Below are positions 54,687-62,087 of a stretch of 64,000 bases of DNA, piece after piece. Each line of letters starts with the position of its first letter. Position 1 is the first letter of the stretch. Position numbers and translations under genes: made by a program. The DNA comes from Afipia carboxidovorans OM5. Its GTDB lineage: Bacteria > Pseudomonadota > Alphaproteobacteria > Rhizobiales > Xanthobacteraceae. A model generated the notes under the pieces. That model made no database searches. It had not been told where the DNA came from and saw only the letters and a list, made by a program, of their open reading frames with translations. The stretch lies in NCBI RefSeq assembly GCF_000218565.1, contig NC_015684.1:1984001-2048000 (forward strand), written 5' to 3'.

Positions 54687-55076
54687 ATGGACACGCCCTT
54701 CACACCGAGAAATTGGTATTACGTTTTCGAAGAATCGCAAGGTCAGGCTTTTTCAAGCGAAACGCAATCATACGTTCCATCGGACACCGTACCTCAAGAA
54801 AGACTCACCAAGCTTGCCCGCGGAACGACAATGAATGACTTAATTACATTGTTTCGCGAGCAGAGCGTGCCCCCGTATCATCGGATAGAGAAAAGCATCA
54901 TTCTATCTCGTCTTGGTGATGCCAAGTCTGAACTGGCATTTGCTATAGCAACAGTGGGGCAACGCCTTCGATGGAATGCTCCAGACAAGCCTTGGGTGAA
55001 CGCTGATGATCCGGAGATGAAAGCGATTATTATTGCGATTGGTGAAGATCCCACAACTGTGTTGGCGCCCGCATAA
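54687..55076 (+). CDS. E2 hypothetical protein, probable tail fibre accessory
   Basis: 129 aa, starting MDTPFTPRNWYYVFEESQGQ, 3 bp after the fibre gene. NWYYVFEESQGQAFSS followed by SYVPSDT is typical of proteins after fibre genes in rhizobial phages. Possibly a fibre chaperone; assigned by context. Confidence 0.5.
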   Translation: MDTPFTPRNWYYVFEESQGQAFSSETQSYVPSDTVPQERLTKLARGTTMNDLITLFREQSVPPYHRIEKSIILSRLGDAKSELAFAIATVGQRLRWNAPDKPWVNADDPEMKAIIIAIGEDPTTVLAPA

Positions 55077-55080
55077 GCCA

Positions 55081-55614
55081 CTATCTCTTGCGATTCGCTC
55101 GCGGAATGACTGCGATGCGGTCAAAGTTAAAGGTGGATTTGATTCGGCAAGCCATTCGTATGTTGTGGCAGACGATAAATGGAGGCTCTTGCTGTGCAAG
55201 CATCTCGCGCTCTACTTCCGCAAGAAGTTGCCGTCTTCGATTGAAGGGGCCGCCAATCAACGAAAGAAATTTTGGTAGCCCGCTGACTTCCTGCACCAAC
55301 CCGTCATAAGGCTCGTAGAGCCCGCAGCGGAGAACGGGAACTATTGCGTAAACGACGTTGAAGCACTTCGCGGAGGCTCGTTGATCAACTTCATTGATAA
55401 AGTGCCTGTATCTCGACGTAAAAGAGCCGGTCGGCTGACCAAGGCGAACGTAGCGAAGGTTGGGGTCCCTGTTGTTCTTGAGCGGGACGTGGTGCAGGAC
55501 CGAGACCGAATAGCCCGAATCTGATGATGCGAGCGTGCTTGCGTTTTCGATGGCGTTTCTGACAGCTTTGCTATGTTTGGGGTCGGCGTTGAAAGTAACG
55601 AAGGCGATCTGCAC
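55081..55614 (-). CDS. E2 minus-strand accessory protein, 177 aa, unknown
   Basis: GTG start at 55614 with a good ribosome site (AGGAG); the frame reads further upstream without a start signal. Starts with an IAFVTFNADPKHSKAVRNAI segment, then YSVSVLHHVPLKNN. No membrane segment or known motif. It is on the strand opposite to the surrounding tail genes and AT-richer, which marks it as inserted cargo. Confidence 0.55.
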   Translation of the reverse strand: MQIAFVTFNADPKHSKAVRNAIENASTLASSDSGYSVSVLHHVPLKNNRDPNLRYVRLGQPTGSFTSRYRHFINEVDQRASAKCFNVVYAIVPVLRCGLYEPYDGLVQEVSGLPKFLSLIGGPFNRRRQLLAEVEREMLAQQEPPFIVCHNIRMACRIKSTFNFDRIAVIPRANRKR

Positions 55615-55777
55615 CGCAAATCTCCTATAAAATAAGCCAAAACATGCGACCAATCTGCTTCTGATCAAGGCGGATCGCAAGTCGATATTTAGTCTCGAAC
55701 CTCTGGAAACATCAGGAAACCCCGATGCCCAACGCCTCCGCGGCGCGCGAACGCGTGCCTGCTTTAGTGGAGATGTA

Positions 55778-56164
55778 ACGCTGCGAGACGATCTTCAGTC
55801 ATTCCAAAAGCAAATCGGCCAACTGCCTATAACGCTTAAACGTCAACTGGCGACGGCCATTAAGGTCGAAGCGGACCGGCTCGCAGATGCCATCAAGGCC
55901 GCCGCGCCAGTGGATACAGGAAAGTTGCGCGATAGCGTGAAGGTTCGTCGAACCAAGCGAGACTTGACACTGGAAGTCACCGCAGGCGGTGACGAAACCA
56001 TCCACGGCGAACGCGGCCCGCATGGAGAGGCGGACTATGCGTTATTCGTTGAATACGGAACGCGGAAAAAACCCGCGCAGCCATTCTTCTACAATACGGC
56101 CCGACGCATGGAGCCGGAAATCACCGACAACATTACCAAAGCAGTCGAAGAGGTTTTGAAATGA
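55778..56164 (+). CDS. E2 HK97 gp10-like minor protein, start unclear
   Basis: The conserved core APVDTGKLRDSVKVR and the ending YGTRKKPAQPFFYNTARRME identify the gp10 family, which acts at the head-tail joint. The frame is open for over 40 codons upstream of the only canonical start, a GTG at 55910 that would cut off the N-terminal helix. An ACG at 55778 follows GGAG at ideal spacing, so the original start may have mutated, or the 5' end is a recombination junction. It is coupled by 4 bp to the next gene. Confidence 0.6.
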   Translation, partial: TLRDDLQSFQKQIGQLPITLKRQLATAIKVEADRLADAIKAAAPVDTGKLRDSVKVRRTKRDLTLEVTAGGDETIHGERGPHGEADYALFVEYGTRKKPAQPFFYNTARRMEPEITDNITKAVEEVLK

Positions 56165-56559
56165 CCGATATCACCACCAATGAATGCGCGCGCCAGATTC
56201 AATTTGCCGGCGAATTACGCACTTTCAATCTCAATTCCGCGGACGTGCTTTCCACGATCGCCGGTAGCCATGATCTGCGCAACCTGTCGCTATTGATGAA
56301 ATTTCAGGGTCGCCCGCCGCTCGAAGGACAGTATGGACCGACACCGGCAGCCTGCCTTAAGAGGTTTATTAATTCTGAGTACAGCATTGCCGATATTGAG
56401 AACGTAATTGCGCTTGGCCTTATTGGCGGCGGCACGTCGGTAGATGAGGCGTTCCGCCTGGTGGCAGAACACGTCACCAGCAAACCTCTGGCTGCGAACG
56501 CACTGATCGCAAGCGAAGTTATCTCCGCGCTCTTCGTTGGTGCGCAGGAGGCCGCGTAA
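56161..56559 (+). CDS. E2 tail assembly chaperone, GTA-gp10-like
   Basis: 132 aa. IENVIALGLIGGGTSVDEAF and SEVISALFVGAQEAA fit the GTA gp10 family (a tail chaperone-like protein also found in alphaproteobacterial gene transfer agents). It lies directly upstream of the tape-measure gene, the usual place for such chaperones. Confidence 0.7.
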   Translation: MTDITTNECARQIQFAGELRTFNLNSADVLSTIAGSHDLRNLSLLMKFQGRPPLEGQYGPTPAACLKRFINSEYSIADIENVIALGLIGGGTSVDEAFRLVAEHVTSKPLAANALIASEVISALFVGAQEAA

Positions 56560-56561
56560 AC

Positions 56562-58739
56562 ATGGCCGCGCCATCACTTCGGATTCCTGTCAGCGCGGAT
56601 ATTACGCAGTTCCAGCGCCAGATGGAAAAGACTAGCGACATCGCGCGCTCGGCTACGATCGCTGTCGCGAAGCAAGGGTTGCAGATGTCGGCGTCTTGGT
56701 TGGCATCGCAAGGGGCGGCGGGCGGCGCTGCGCTTGCGTTTGGGCGGGTGCTCGGCGTGCTCGGACCGATCGCGCTCGGCATTACGGCCGTTCGCGACGC
56801 ATTTCGCTTGATGGCGTACGCGACAGATCTGGCAAAAGTCCGAATAGCAGAGTTCAACAAGGTTGCCGACGAGGCGAATGCTTCCGGCTTCTCTACCGAA
56901 TTTTTCCAGCGCGCGACGAAGGGCGCGGCTACCACAACCGTGAAGATCGACGACCTTACAGAGTCGCTTAAGCGTTTCAACGCGGAGTCCACTCCAAAGC
57001 TCGGCGGTTCAAATCTACAGCAGCGCATCGATCAGTTGTCGAAGGCCGGCAACTTCCAGGGCAACACGGGTATTGCGGAGCTGGCTGGATCTAACGACTC
57101 CGAGGGTCGTCTGCGCGCCACGGTTTCGCTAATAAATCAGGCCATGCAGTCAGGCGAACGTTTGGCCGCGATCGATCTTGCTAGCGTGTTTGGTTCAAAG
57201 GTGCAGGACGCGCTACGCACCGACTCTGGCTATCTTGACCAGATGCTCAAACGAGCGGACGCGATGAAGCAGACGCAGATCATATCTGACGCTGACCTTG
57301 GCCGCGCGATCGAACTGAAGCAGCGCATGGAGGCCGCGCAAAAGGTCCTCGCGGAAAAGTGGAGGCCGATTCAAGACGACCTAGCAATAGCCGGAACGAA
57401 CTATCATGAAAGCTGGGTAGGAATTACTGAGCGCCTCGCGCAGGCAGTTGGCTTGGCGACCTCGCTGTATTCGGCGCTAAAGGAAGCGCCGGACTGGCTT
57501 GCAGCCGGCGGCAATGCGTCGATCTGGAAGAAGCTCTCCGACCTAACTGAGAGCCTGGGTCTTAACTCCCGCCCCGATGATCTGATCACCGATAAGGGCG
57601 AGTTGGCCGCCGCTGCGCGCTTCGATAAACTCCGCGTGGCGATGCAGAATTACCAGAACGTCGTTCGCTCTATGAAGGAAACGACGGAGATCGTTGAGGC
57701 GGTGCGCGGCGACAAATCGAGGGTGCCTGGCGGTAAGAGTACGCCTGCACCAGCGAACGCATTTGACACCGCAGCGGATGCTCTGGCGCGACATACTGCG
57801 AGGACGGAAGCCGACACTAAAGCAGTGGGTCTGGGCGCGAATGCTCTCGCCGAGTTTCGTGCGCAGGCCACCCTTATGGTTGCGGCACAGCAGGCCGGCA
57901 TTCCGGTAACAGAAGCGTTGCGCACTAGAATTAACGGGCTTGCAAAGGAGGCGGGCGCAGCAGCTGAAGGTCTCGCGCGTGCCAAGGTTGCGAGCGAGAT
58001 TAGCTTCGGGAAGCAGACGGCATTCCTCACCCCAGAAGACACGCAGATCGCTCGGCAGCTCGCGAGCATTTACGGAAACAATGTACCCGCCGCTCTTGCC
58101 AGTAGTGAAGCCGCGGCGTTGCGCATGAACAATGCGCTGACCGATATCTCGCGCACGCTTCAGGACACCAATCGCGGTGCCTTCCAAGATTTCGCCCAGC
58201 AGATCCGCAACGGCGCAACGGCGATGGACGCGCTGCGCACGGCCGGTGTCAACGCACTTGGGAAGATTGCCGACAAGTTGATGCAGATGGCCGCGGACAA
58301 CCTTTGGAGCGCGGCGTTTGGCGGAAGCGGCGGGTTGGGTGGCGCGCTGGCCAACCTGTTCAAGGGCGGTTCTGCACCTGGCTCGTTTATGGTCGGGGCA
58401 CAGTCATTCCCCATGTTCGCTTCCGGCACCAATAGCGCGCCTGGTGGATTGTCAATTGTTGGAGAGAAAGGCCCTGAGCTTCTGAATATCCCGCGCGGTG
58501 CGCAGGTTATTCCGAATGACGTGCTCCGTCGCATGACGTCGTTGCCGGATGTTTCCACTCAGGCGGCTAGTACGCAATCGTCTGTGTCTGTGTCCATGCC
58601 GATCAGCATCGATGCGCGCGGCGCCGATCGCGAGGGGTTGGCGCGGGTAGAGGGGCAACTCGCGGCGCTAAAGGCGGATCTGCCGGCGCGCGTGGTATCT
58701 GCAGTGCAGGACGCGAAGCGGAGGAGGGTGATGGGGTGA
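56562..58739 (+). CDS. E2 tail tape measure protein
   Basis: 725 aa, short for this class. Long helical segments with one hydrophobic stretch (ALAFGRVLGVLGPIALGIT at about 60-80), heptad-like Ala/Lys-rich regions, and the C-terminal FMVGAQSFPMFASGTNSAPG and GEKGPELLNIPRGAQVIPN that are widespread in siphovirus tape measures. The length would set a tail of about 100 nm by the usual 1.5 Å per residue rule. Genes for tail tube, distal tail and baseplate are not in the window. Confidence 0.82.
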   Translation: MAAPSLRIPVSADITQFQRQMEKTSDIARSATIAVAKQGLQMSASWLASQGAAGGAALAFGRVLGVLGPIALGITAVRDAFRLMAYATDLAKVRIAEFNKVADEANASGFSTEFFQRATKGAATTTVKIDDLTESLKRFNAESTPKLGGSNLQQRIDQLSKAGNFQGNTGIAELAGSNDSEGRLRATVSLINQAMQSGERLAAIDLASVFGSKVQDALRTDSGYLDQMLKRADAMKQTQIISDADLGRAIELKQRMEAAQKVLAEKWRPIQDDLAIAGTNYHESWVGITERLAQAVGLATSLYSALKEAPDWLAAGGNASIWKKLSDLTESLGLNSRPDDLITDKGELAAAARFDKLRVAMQNYQNVVRSMKETTEIVEAVRGDKSRVPGGKSTPAPANAFDTAADALARHTARTEADTKAVGLGANALAEFRAQATLMVAAQQAGIPVTEALRTRINGLAKEAGAAAEGLARAKVASEISFGKQTAFLTPEDTQIARQLASIYGNNVPAALASSEAAALRMNNALTDISRTLQDTNRGAFQDFAQQIRNGATAMDALRTAGVNALGKIADKLMQMAADNLWSAAFGGSGGLGGALANLFKGGSAPGSFMVGAQSFPMFASGTNSAPGGLSIVGEKGPELLNIPRGAQVIPNDVLRRMTSLPDVSTQAASTQSSVSVSMPISIDARGADREGLARVEGQLAALKADLPARVVSAVQDAKRRRVMG

Positions 58740-58806
58740 GGGGGCGGTGACGAGCCTCTATGACGATGATGGGTGGCAGGAAGCACTGGCGGGGTTTAAT
58801 GCATGA
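58735..58806 (+). pseudogene. relic of a large terminase C-terminus in E2
   Basis: Translation just after the tape-measure stop gives AVTSLYDDDGWQEALAGFNA and a stop (TGA at 58804). The end of the intact E1 TerL is SVTSLYDDPEWEKALEGLNS. They align over the last 20 codons with 11 identities and the same stop position. There is an in-frame stop at 58729, so nothing longer is left. The rest of TerL is gone and the junction lies at the tape-measure end. Confidence 0.8.
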
Positions 58807-58941
58807 TGACCGCGGATGTGGGTCAAATGCGCTCAGACGGATCGGCTGCAGGGCAGCGGGAGACTTCCTCAAACAATCGGTTAATATTCGCTGCTGATTC
58901 TCGTTGGCAAAACTTGGCAGACGCGCTAGGTCATTGTTGCT

Positions 58942-60078
58942 ATGGCCGAAATGGCAGACGAAACAACATTCAAGCTGCGATATGTTGGGAGCCGTTTTAA
59001 CGGTGCCCGGCTTCCCGTGGATGTTTTATTAGACCTGCCGGCATTCAGAGACCTGTTAGTCGCTTTTGCGAAGGAAGAGTGGCGGAACGCCAACGACCGC
59101 AAGCGGGTTCCGAAGGGATTCGACAAAAGTATATCCTTCGATCTTGTCGATATCGAAGACGGCAGCGCAGTGCCAAACCTTACATGGAGCCGCGACACTG
59201 CTCAGAGGAGCTTGCCAGGATTCGGCGATAAGTTGCTTGAGGTCATCCACGGGTCATTCGATAGCGTTGTCAACTTGATCGACGAGGCTGGGCACCAACG
59301 TTTTCCAAAATCACTTTCGTCGGAGCATATCCGGGCCTTAAATCGTCTTGGTTCTGGCTTGCGGCATGATGAACGAATTGAGTTTCTCGGAACAAAAAGC
59401 GCCGACGGCAATGTCATCTATCTCGACAGTCATCGCCGTAAAGCGTTGATAACAAGAGTGCGAGAAACTTACCAAGCCCGCTTTGAAAGCATCGGACATC
59501 TGTGCGGGTCAGTCGCGAACGATGACGGCTCCGGACATATTGTTGTCTCCACGAAAGAACACGGCGAGATTAACATTCCTGTCGATGCAGATCGAGTGAG
59601 GGACGAGTTCGACGGAAGCATTGACGCGCAAGTCCAATTGGATTTGCAAATCGAAATGGACAATGACGACAGACTTAGAAGCATCGTCAATGTTTTCGAT
59701 GTTGGGCTTATTGATGCTGAGATAGGTGAAGACTTGTTGAGATGCAGTTCTCGACTTTCCGAGCTTCAAAGCCTGCCACCTGGTTGGCGTGACGGGAATG
59801 GATTGTCCATTTCCTCGAACGCAATCGATGTCGCCACTCGTTTTATTGCGAAGAGGCCGTTTCTCGCTAAACAATACCGGATTTACCCCACCGAGGATGG
59901 GGGAATCTTATTTGAGTTTGAAACAAACGGTTGGGACATTTCGGTTGAGTTTCTTCCGAGCGGAGAAATCGAGATGTATGGCGTCAAGATTGACAGCGAT
60001 GAAGAGCTAGAACCTACGAAATTCGCCAATCTAGAGAGTGATTTTATTGCTGCCTTTGATCGAGGAGTTAAGGGTTAA
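58942..60078 (+). CDS. E2 cargo protein, 378 aa, unknown
   Basis: ATG at 58942 (MAEMADETTFKLRYVGSRFN). Soluble, acidic, no membrane or catalytic motif recognised. It is AT-richer than the structural genes and is followed 4 bp later by a second gene, so the two likely form a functional pair. Position after the TerL relic equals the cargo slot of E1. A defence role is possible but not shown. Confidence 0.6.
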   Translation: MAEMADETTFKLRYVGSRFNGARLPVDVLLDLPAFRDLLVAFAKEEWRNANDRKRVPKGFDKSISFDLVDIEDGSAVPNLTWSRDTAQRSLPGFGDKLLEVIHGSFDSVVNLIDEAGHQRFPKSLSSEHIRALNRLGSGLRHDERIEFLGTKSADGNVIYLDSHRRKALITRVRETYQARFESIGHLCGSVANDDGSGHIVVSTKEHGEINIPVDADRVRDEFDGSIDAQVQLDLQIEMDNDDRLRSIVNVFDVGLIDAEIGEDLLRCSSRLSELQSLPPGWRDGNGLSISSNAIDVATRFIAKRPFLAKQYRIYPTEDGGILFEFETNGWDISVEFLPSGEIEMYGVKIDSDEELEPTKFANLESDFIAAFDRGVKG

Positions 60079-60082
60079 CGGG

Positions 60083-60487
60083 ATGGGTGATAAGCTGATT
60101 GATGGTGCCGAGGTTCTGTTTAGGCAGGTACACCCGCGTTTCTACGAAAATGGTGTGCCATCGAGCCAACCCTTCAAGCCGACGGACAAAGATCAAAACT
60201 TGTTGTCGGTTGACCGCTCCTCGATAGTCTCTGCCGAAGATGCGCACGTGAATTACGTAAATGGCGGGTTCCAATCGTCGGCCGTCTTTGGTTTGACGGT
60301 GGCGGAATTCGGATATGAGGCGATTGATTGTCATTCAAGTCCGCTCGATGGGACGAATGGCGTGCCAAAGAATCCCGCTCATTCGCACGCGGACTATTCT
60401 CCTCATACCTCTAGCCGACAAAAGAATATTGCGAAACGATTGAAAATACGCGCGTTGGCTCGCGGGCAGTTACACCCGCCGAAATAA
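60083..60487 (+). CDS. E2 cargo partner protein, 134 aa, unknown
   Basis: ATG at 60083 following GGGAT; starts MGDKLIDGAEVLFRQVHPRF. Conserved-looking motifs are LSVDRSSIVSAEDAH in the middle and SHADYSPHTSSRQKN near the end, with several histidines that could form an active site. No family recognised. With the gene upstream it is a candidate toxin/antitoxin-like or defence pair. Confidence 0.6.
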   Translation: MGDKLIDGAEVLFRQVHPRFYENGVPSSQPFKPTDKDQNLLSVDRSSIVSAEDAHVNYVNGGFQSSAVFGLTVAEFGYEAIDCHSSPLDGTNGVPKNPAHSHADYSPHTSSRQKNIAKRLKIRALARGQLHPPK

Positions 60488-60514
60488 TATTCCACGCGAG
60501 AGATCGCAGTGGCT

Positions 60515-60709
60515 TTACCGTTTCACCTTCAGACCCAACTCGACCAATCGCCTGATCGCTTCCGGCCTACCAGGCAGATCGTCTTGGCGGCGGCGCCAGT
60601 CGTCTATTTCCGAAACCGCGTCCATAGGCAGGCGCACATTGACCGCCATAGACTCTACAGGCGGCCTCCCTTTTTTGCGTTTTTTAGCGCTATTTAATGT
60701 TGACTTCAT
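60515..60709 (-). CDS. E2 ribbon-helix-helix regulator
   Basis: 64 aa from ATG 60709. AVNVRLPMDAVSEIDDWRRR and RPEAIRRLVELGL are the strand and helix of a ribbon-helix-helix repressor. Same place and divergent orientation as the E1 protein at 43649. The frame extends upstream to 60925 but only this start is credible. Confidence 0.78.
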   Translation of the reverse strand: MKSTLNSAKKRKKGRPPVESMAVNVRLPMDAVSEIDDWRRRQDDLPGRPEAIRRLVELGLKVKR

Positions 60710-60797
60710 GATTTGATGGTGCCATAAATTGGCGAGCCGGGCAAGCGCTGGAACGCTCGACCCGGCCCTAACCAGGCCACGCTTAGAGGAGCGCAAC

Positions 60798-61271
60798 ATG
60801 GCTACCGCAACCAATACCACACCCAAGCGCCCGTCACGTCGGCAAGTCGAGAAGATCATCAGTATCCTGGTCGACCATTTGGACCAGTTCGAAGACCCAG
60901 ACGCCGAGCCTTCGCTCGGATTCACTGAGGATTTTTATAATCCCACGCAGGTCGGCCCGAATTTCACGGCCGACGCCAATGCCGGCGATGACCGGGAGAT
61001 GGATGACTCCGATTTGGAGCCGGACGTCGACGACGAACCTTCCCTCGGATGGACCGATAATTCGAATCAGGCCTCCGCCCACTTCCACGGCGGATCGGGC
61101 TATTCCTCTGGCGATTTCGAGGAAGGCCTCGGCCCGGTGCGTAAGAAGCGCCCACGGTCGAAAACCGGAGGCGCGGTGTATCGCGGCTGCCGCGTGCTTG
61201 GCGTGCCTCGGAAAGATGAGCCTAAAACCCAAACCGTTATGCGCGTTCGGCGGAAGGGGGCGGCGCGATGA
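60798..61271 (+). CDS. E2 right-end hypothetical protein, 157 aa
   Basis: ATG at 60798 after GAGGAG. Contains a twice-repeated acidic motif (EPSLGFTED, EPSLGWTDN) and an Arg-rich C-terminus (KKRPRSKTGG). Divergent from the ribbon-helix-helix gene, so probably controlled by it. It resembles proteins seen in rhizobial phage-derived regions but is unnamed. Confidence 0.6.
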   Translation: MATATNTTPKRPSRRQVEKIISILVDHLDQFEDPDAEPSLGFTEDFYNPTQVGPNFTADANAGDDREMDDSDLEPDVDDEPSLGWTDNSNQASAHFHGGSGYSSGDFEEGLGPVRKKRPRSKTGGAVYRGCRVLGVPRKDEPKTQTVMRVRRKGAAR

Positions 61272-61495
61272 GCCTCGACCATCTGGAAATGCCAGCTGCC
61301 GAACTCGCCACTGCAACCGCCCTGCTGGCTGCTCTCGTTTGCGATCTGGGTTCGTCCCAAGGTCGCCAGCACGAGGAGGCTTATGCCCGAGCGTTGTGGG
61401 TCGCCAATCGTGTTCGCGATGAGATGAATGATTTCTTCGAAACTGTGCTGGCGGAAGTCGAAGCGGCGTCAGCATCTGGGAGGGTTTCACGATGA
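61268..61495 (+). CDS. E2 small hypothetical protein, 75 aa
   Basis: Starts MSLDHLEMPAAELATATALL, overlapping the previous stop by 4 bp (ATGA). All-helical, no motif. Part of a coupled three-gene right-end operon. Confidence 0.55.
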   Translation: MSLDHLEMPAAELATATALLAALVCDLGSSQGRQHEEAYARALWVANRVRDEMNDFFETVLAEVEAASASGRVSR

Positions 61496-61716
61496 CACCG
61501 ATAAAGGATCTGAACGACATCGGCCTCGCGATTCTGCGCATCGCGACGTGCGCGAGGATGATTGGAAGCGAGGCGCACGATCATGTCGTGACCGATAAGA
61601 CCTCGCACGGCGAGGAGCTTCTATTCTTAATCGACTCGCTGGAGGCTCAAACGCGAGAGCTGCAAAAGGGCTTTGCGAAGATTCAGGTAAATGCTCGTGA
61701 GATCGCGGCAGCTTGA
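61492..61716 (+). CDS. E2 small hypothetical protein, 74 aa
   Basis: Starts MTPIKDLNDIGLAILRIATC, overlapping the previous stop by 4 bp. Helical, with no recognised domain. Last gene of the element, followed at once by a terminator. Confidence 0.55.
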   Translation: MTPIKDLNDIGLAILRIATCARMIGSEAHDHVVTDKTSHGEELLFLIDSLEAQTRELQKGFAKIQVNAREIAAA

Positions 61717-61724
61717 CAGCCACG

Positions 61725-61754
61725 GCCCGTCAGCGCGTAGCTGACGGGCTTTCT
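61725..61754 (+). terminator. rho-independent terminator at the right end of E2
   Basis: GCCCGTCAGC and GCTGACGGGC form a perfect 10-bp stem with a GCGTA loop and a TTTCT tail. It stops transcription before the tRNA gene, which is on the opposite strand. Confidence 0.85.
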
Positions 61755-61766
61755 ATCCAATGCCCT

Positions 61767-61787
61767 GATTAGGAATCAGGTTAGGAA
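61767..61787 (+). repeat. arm-type integrase sites, right end of E2
   Basis: GATTAGGAA at 61767 and GGTTAGGAA at 61779, mirroring the pair at 44397/44409 with the same 12-bp spacing. An IHF-like site (AATCAACTAGATA at 61820, one mismatch to consensus) lies between them and the core. Confidence 0.6.
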
Positions 61788-61843
61788 TGACATCACATCA
61801 ATCTAATATTGTGCAATAAAATCAACTAGATAATATGATTTCC

Positions 61844-61857
61844 TGGCGGAAGGGGTG
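61844..61857 (+). repeat. attR core within tRNA-Ser (copy 3 of 3)
   Basis: TGGCGGAAGGGGTG covers the encoded CCA, discriminator, acceptor strand and the start of the T-arm of tRNA-Ser. Because the core is duplicated, the tRNA stays intact after each insertion. Confidence 0.85.
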
Positions 61858-61933
61858 GGATTCGAACCCACGGTGGGCTTGCACCCACGCCGGTTTTCAA
61901 GACCGGTGCCTTAAACCACTCGGCCACCCTTCC
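61847..61933 (-). tRNA. tRNA-Ser(UGA)
   Basis: 87 nt. Acceptor GGAAGGG/CCCTTCC, D-arm with GAGTGGTTTAAGGC, anticodon TGA at 61897-61899 in loop CTTGAAA, a long variable arm (GTGGGTGCAAGCCCAC) typical of tRNA-Ser, and T-arm GTGGGTTCGAATCCCAC. CCA is encoded at 61844-61846. It reads codon UCA and is the integration target of both islands. Confidence 0.95.
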
Positions 61934-62087
61934 AGCGCTGTCCGTTAGAACCGCGCCTGTTTAGGGCACGCCGCAGGGCTGCGTCAACGCGAGGTCGAAG
62001 GAGGGCGGGGCAGGATCGATCTCAGGTTCGGAACCTTTATGTCCTCAAACCCGTGCCGGGAATTCTCAGGCCCGATACGTCCGCCGC

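Larger units (their letters stand above)
44266..61857 (+). mobile_element. Element E2: second satellite-like island with capsid and tail genes
   Basis: Bounded by cores at 44266 and 61844, about 17.6 kb. Order: integrase, AlpA, small genes, Toprim protein, RepA ATPase, repeat cluster, unknowns, capsid, TerS-like, tail fibre set, gp10-like, tail chaperone, tape measure, TerL relic, cargo, ribbon-helix-helix and divergent small genes. Portal, protease and TerL are missing, so it cannot package alone as it stands. The early region is homologous in plan to E1, with different sequences. Confidence 0.82.

Noticed and set aside
56161..56559. E2 as a gene transfer agent cluster
   Set aside because: Only one GTA-gp10-like protein; GTA clusters lack integrases and att sites, which E2 has.
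44266..61857. E2 as a complete prophage
   Set aside because: No portal, protease, intact TerL, tail tube, baseplate, lysis or repressor genes; the early region is of satellite type.
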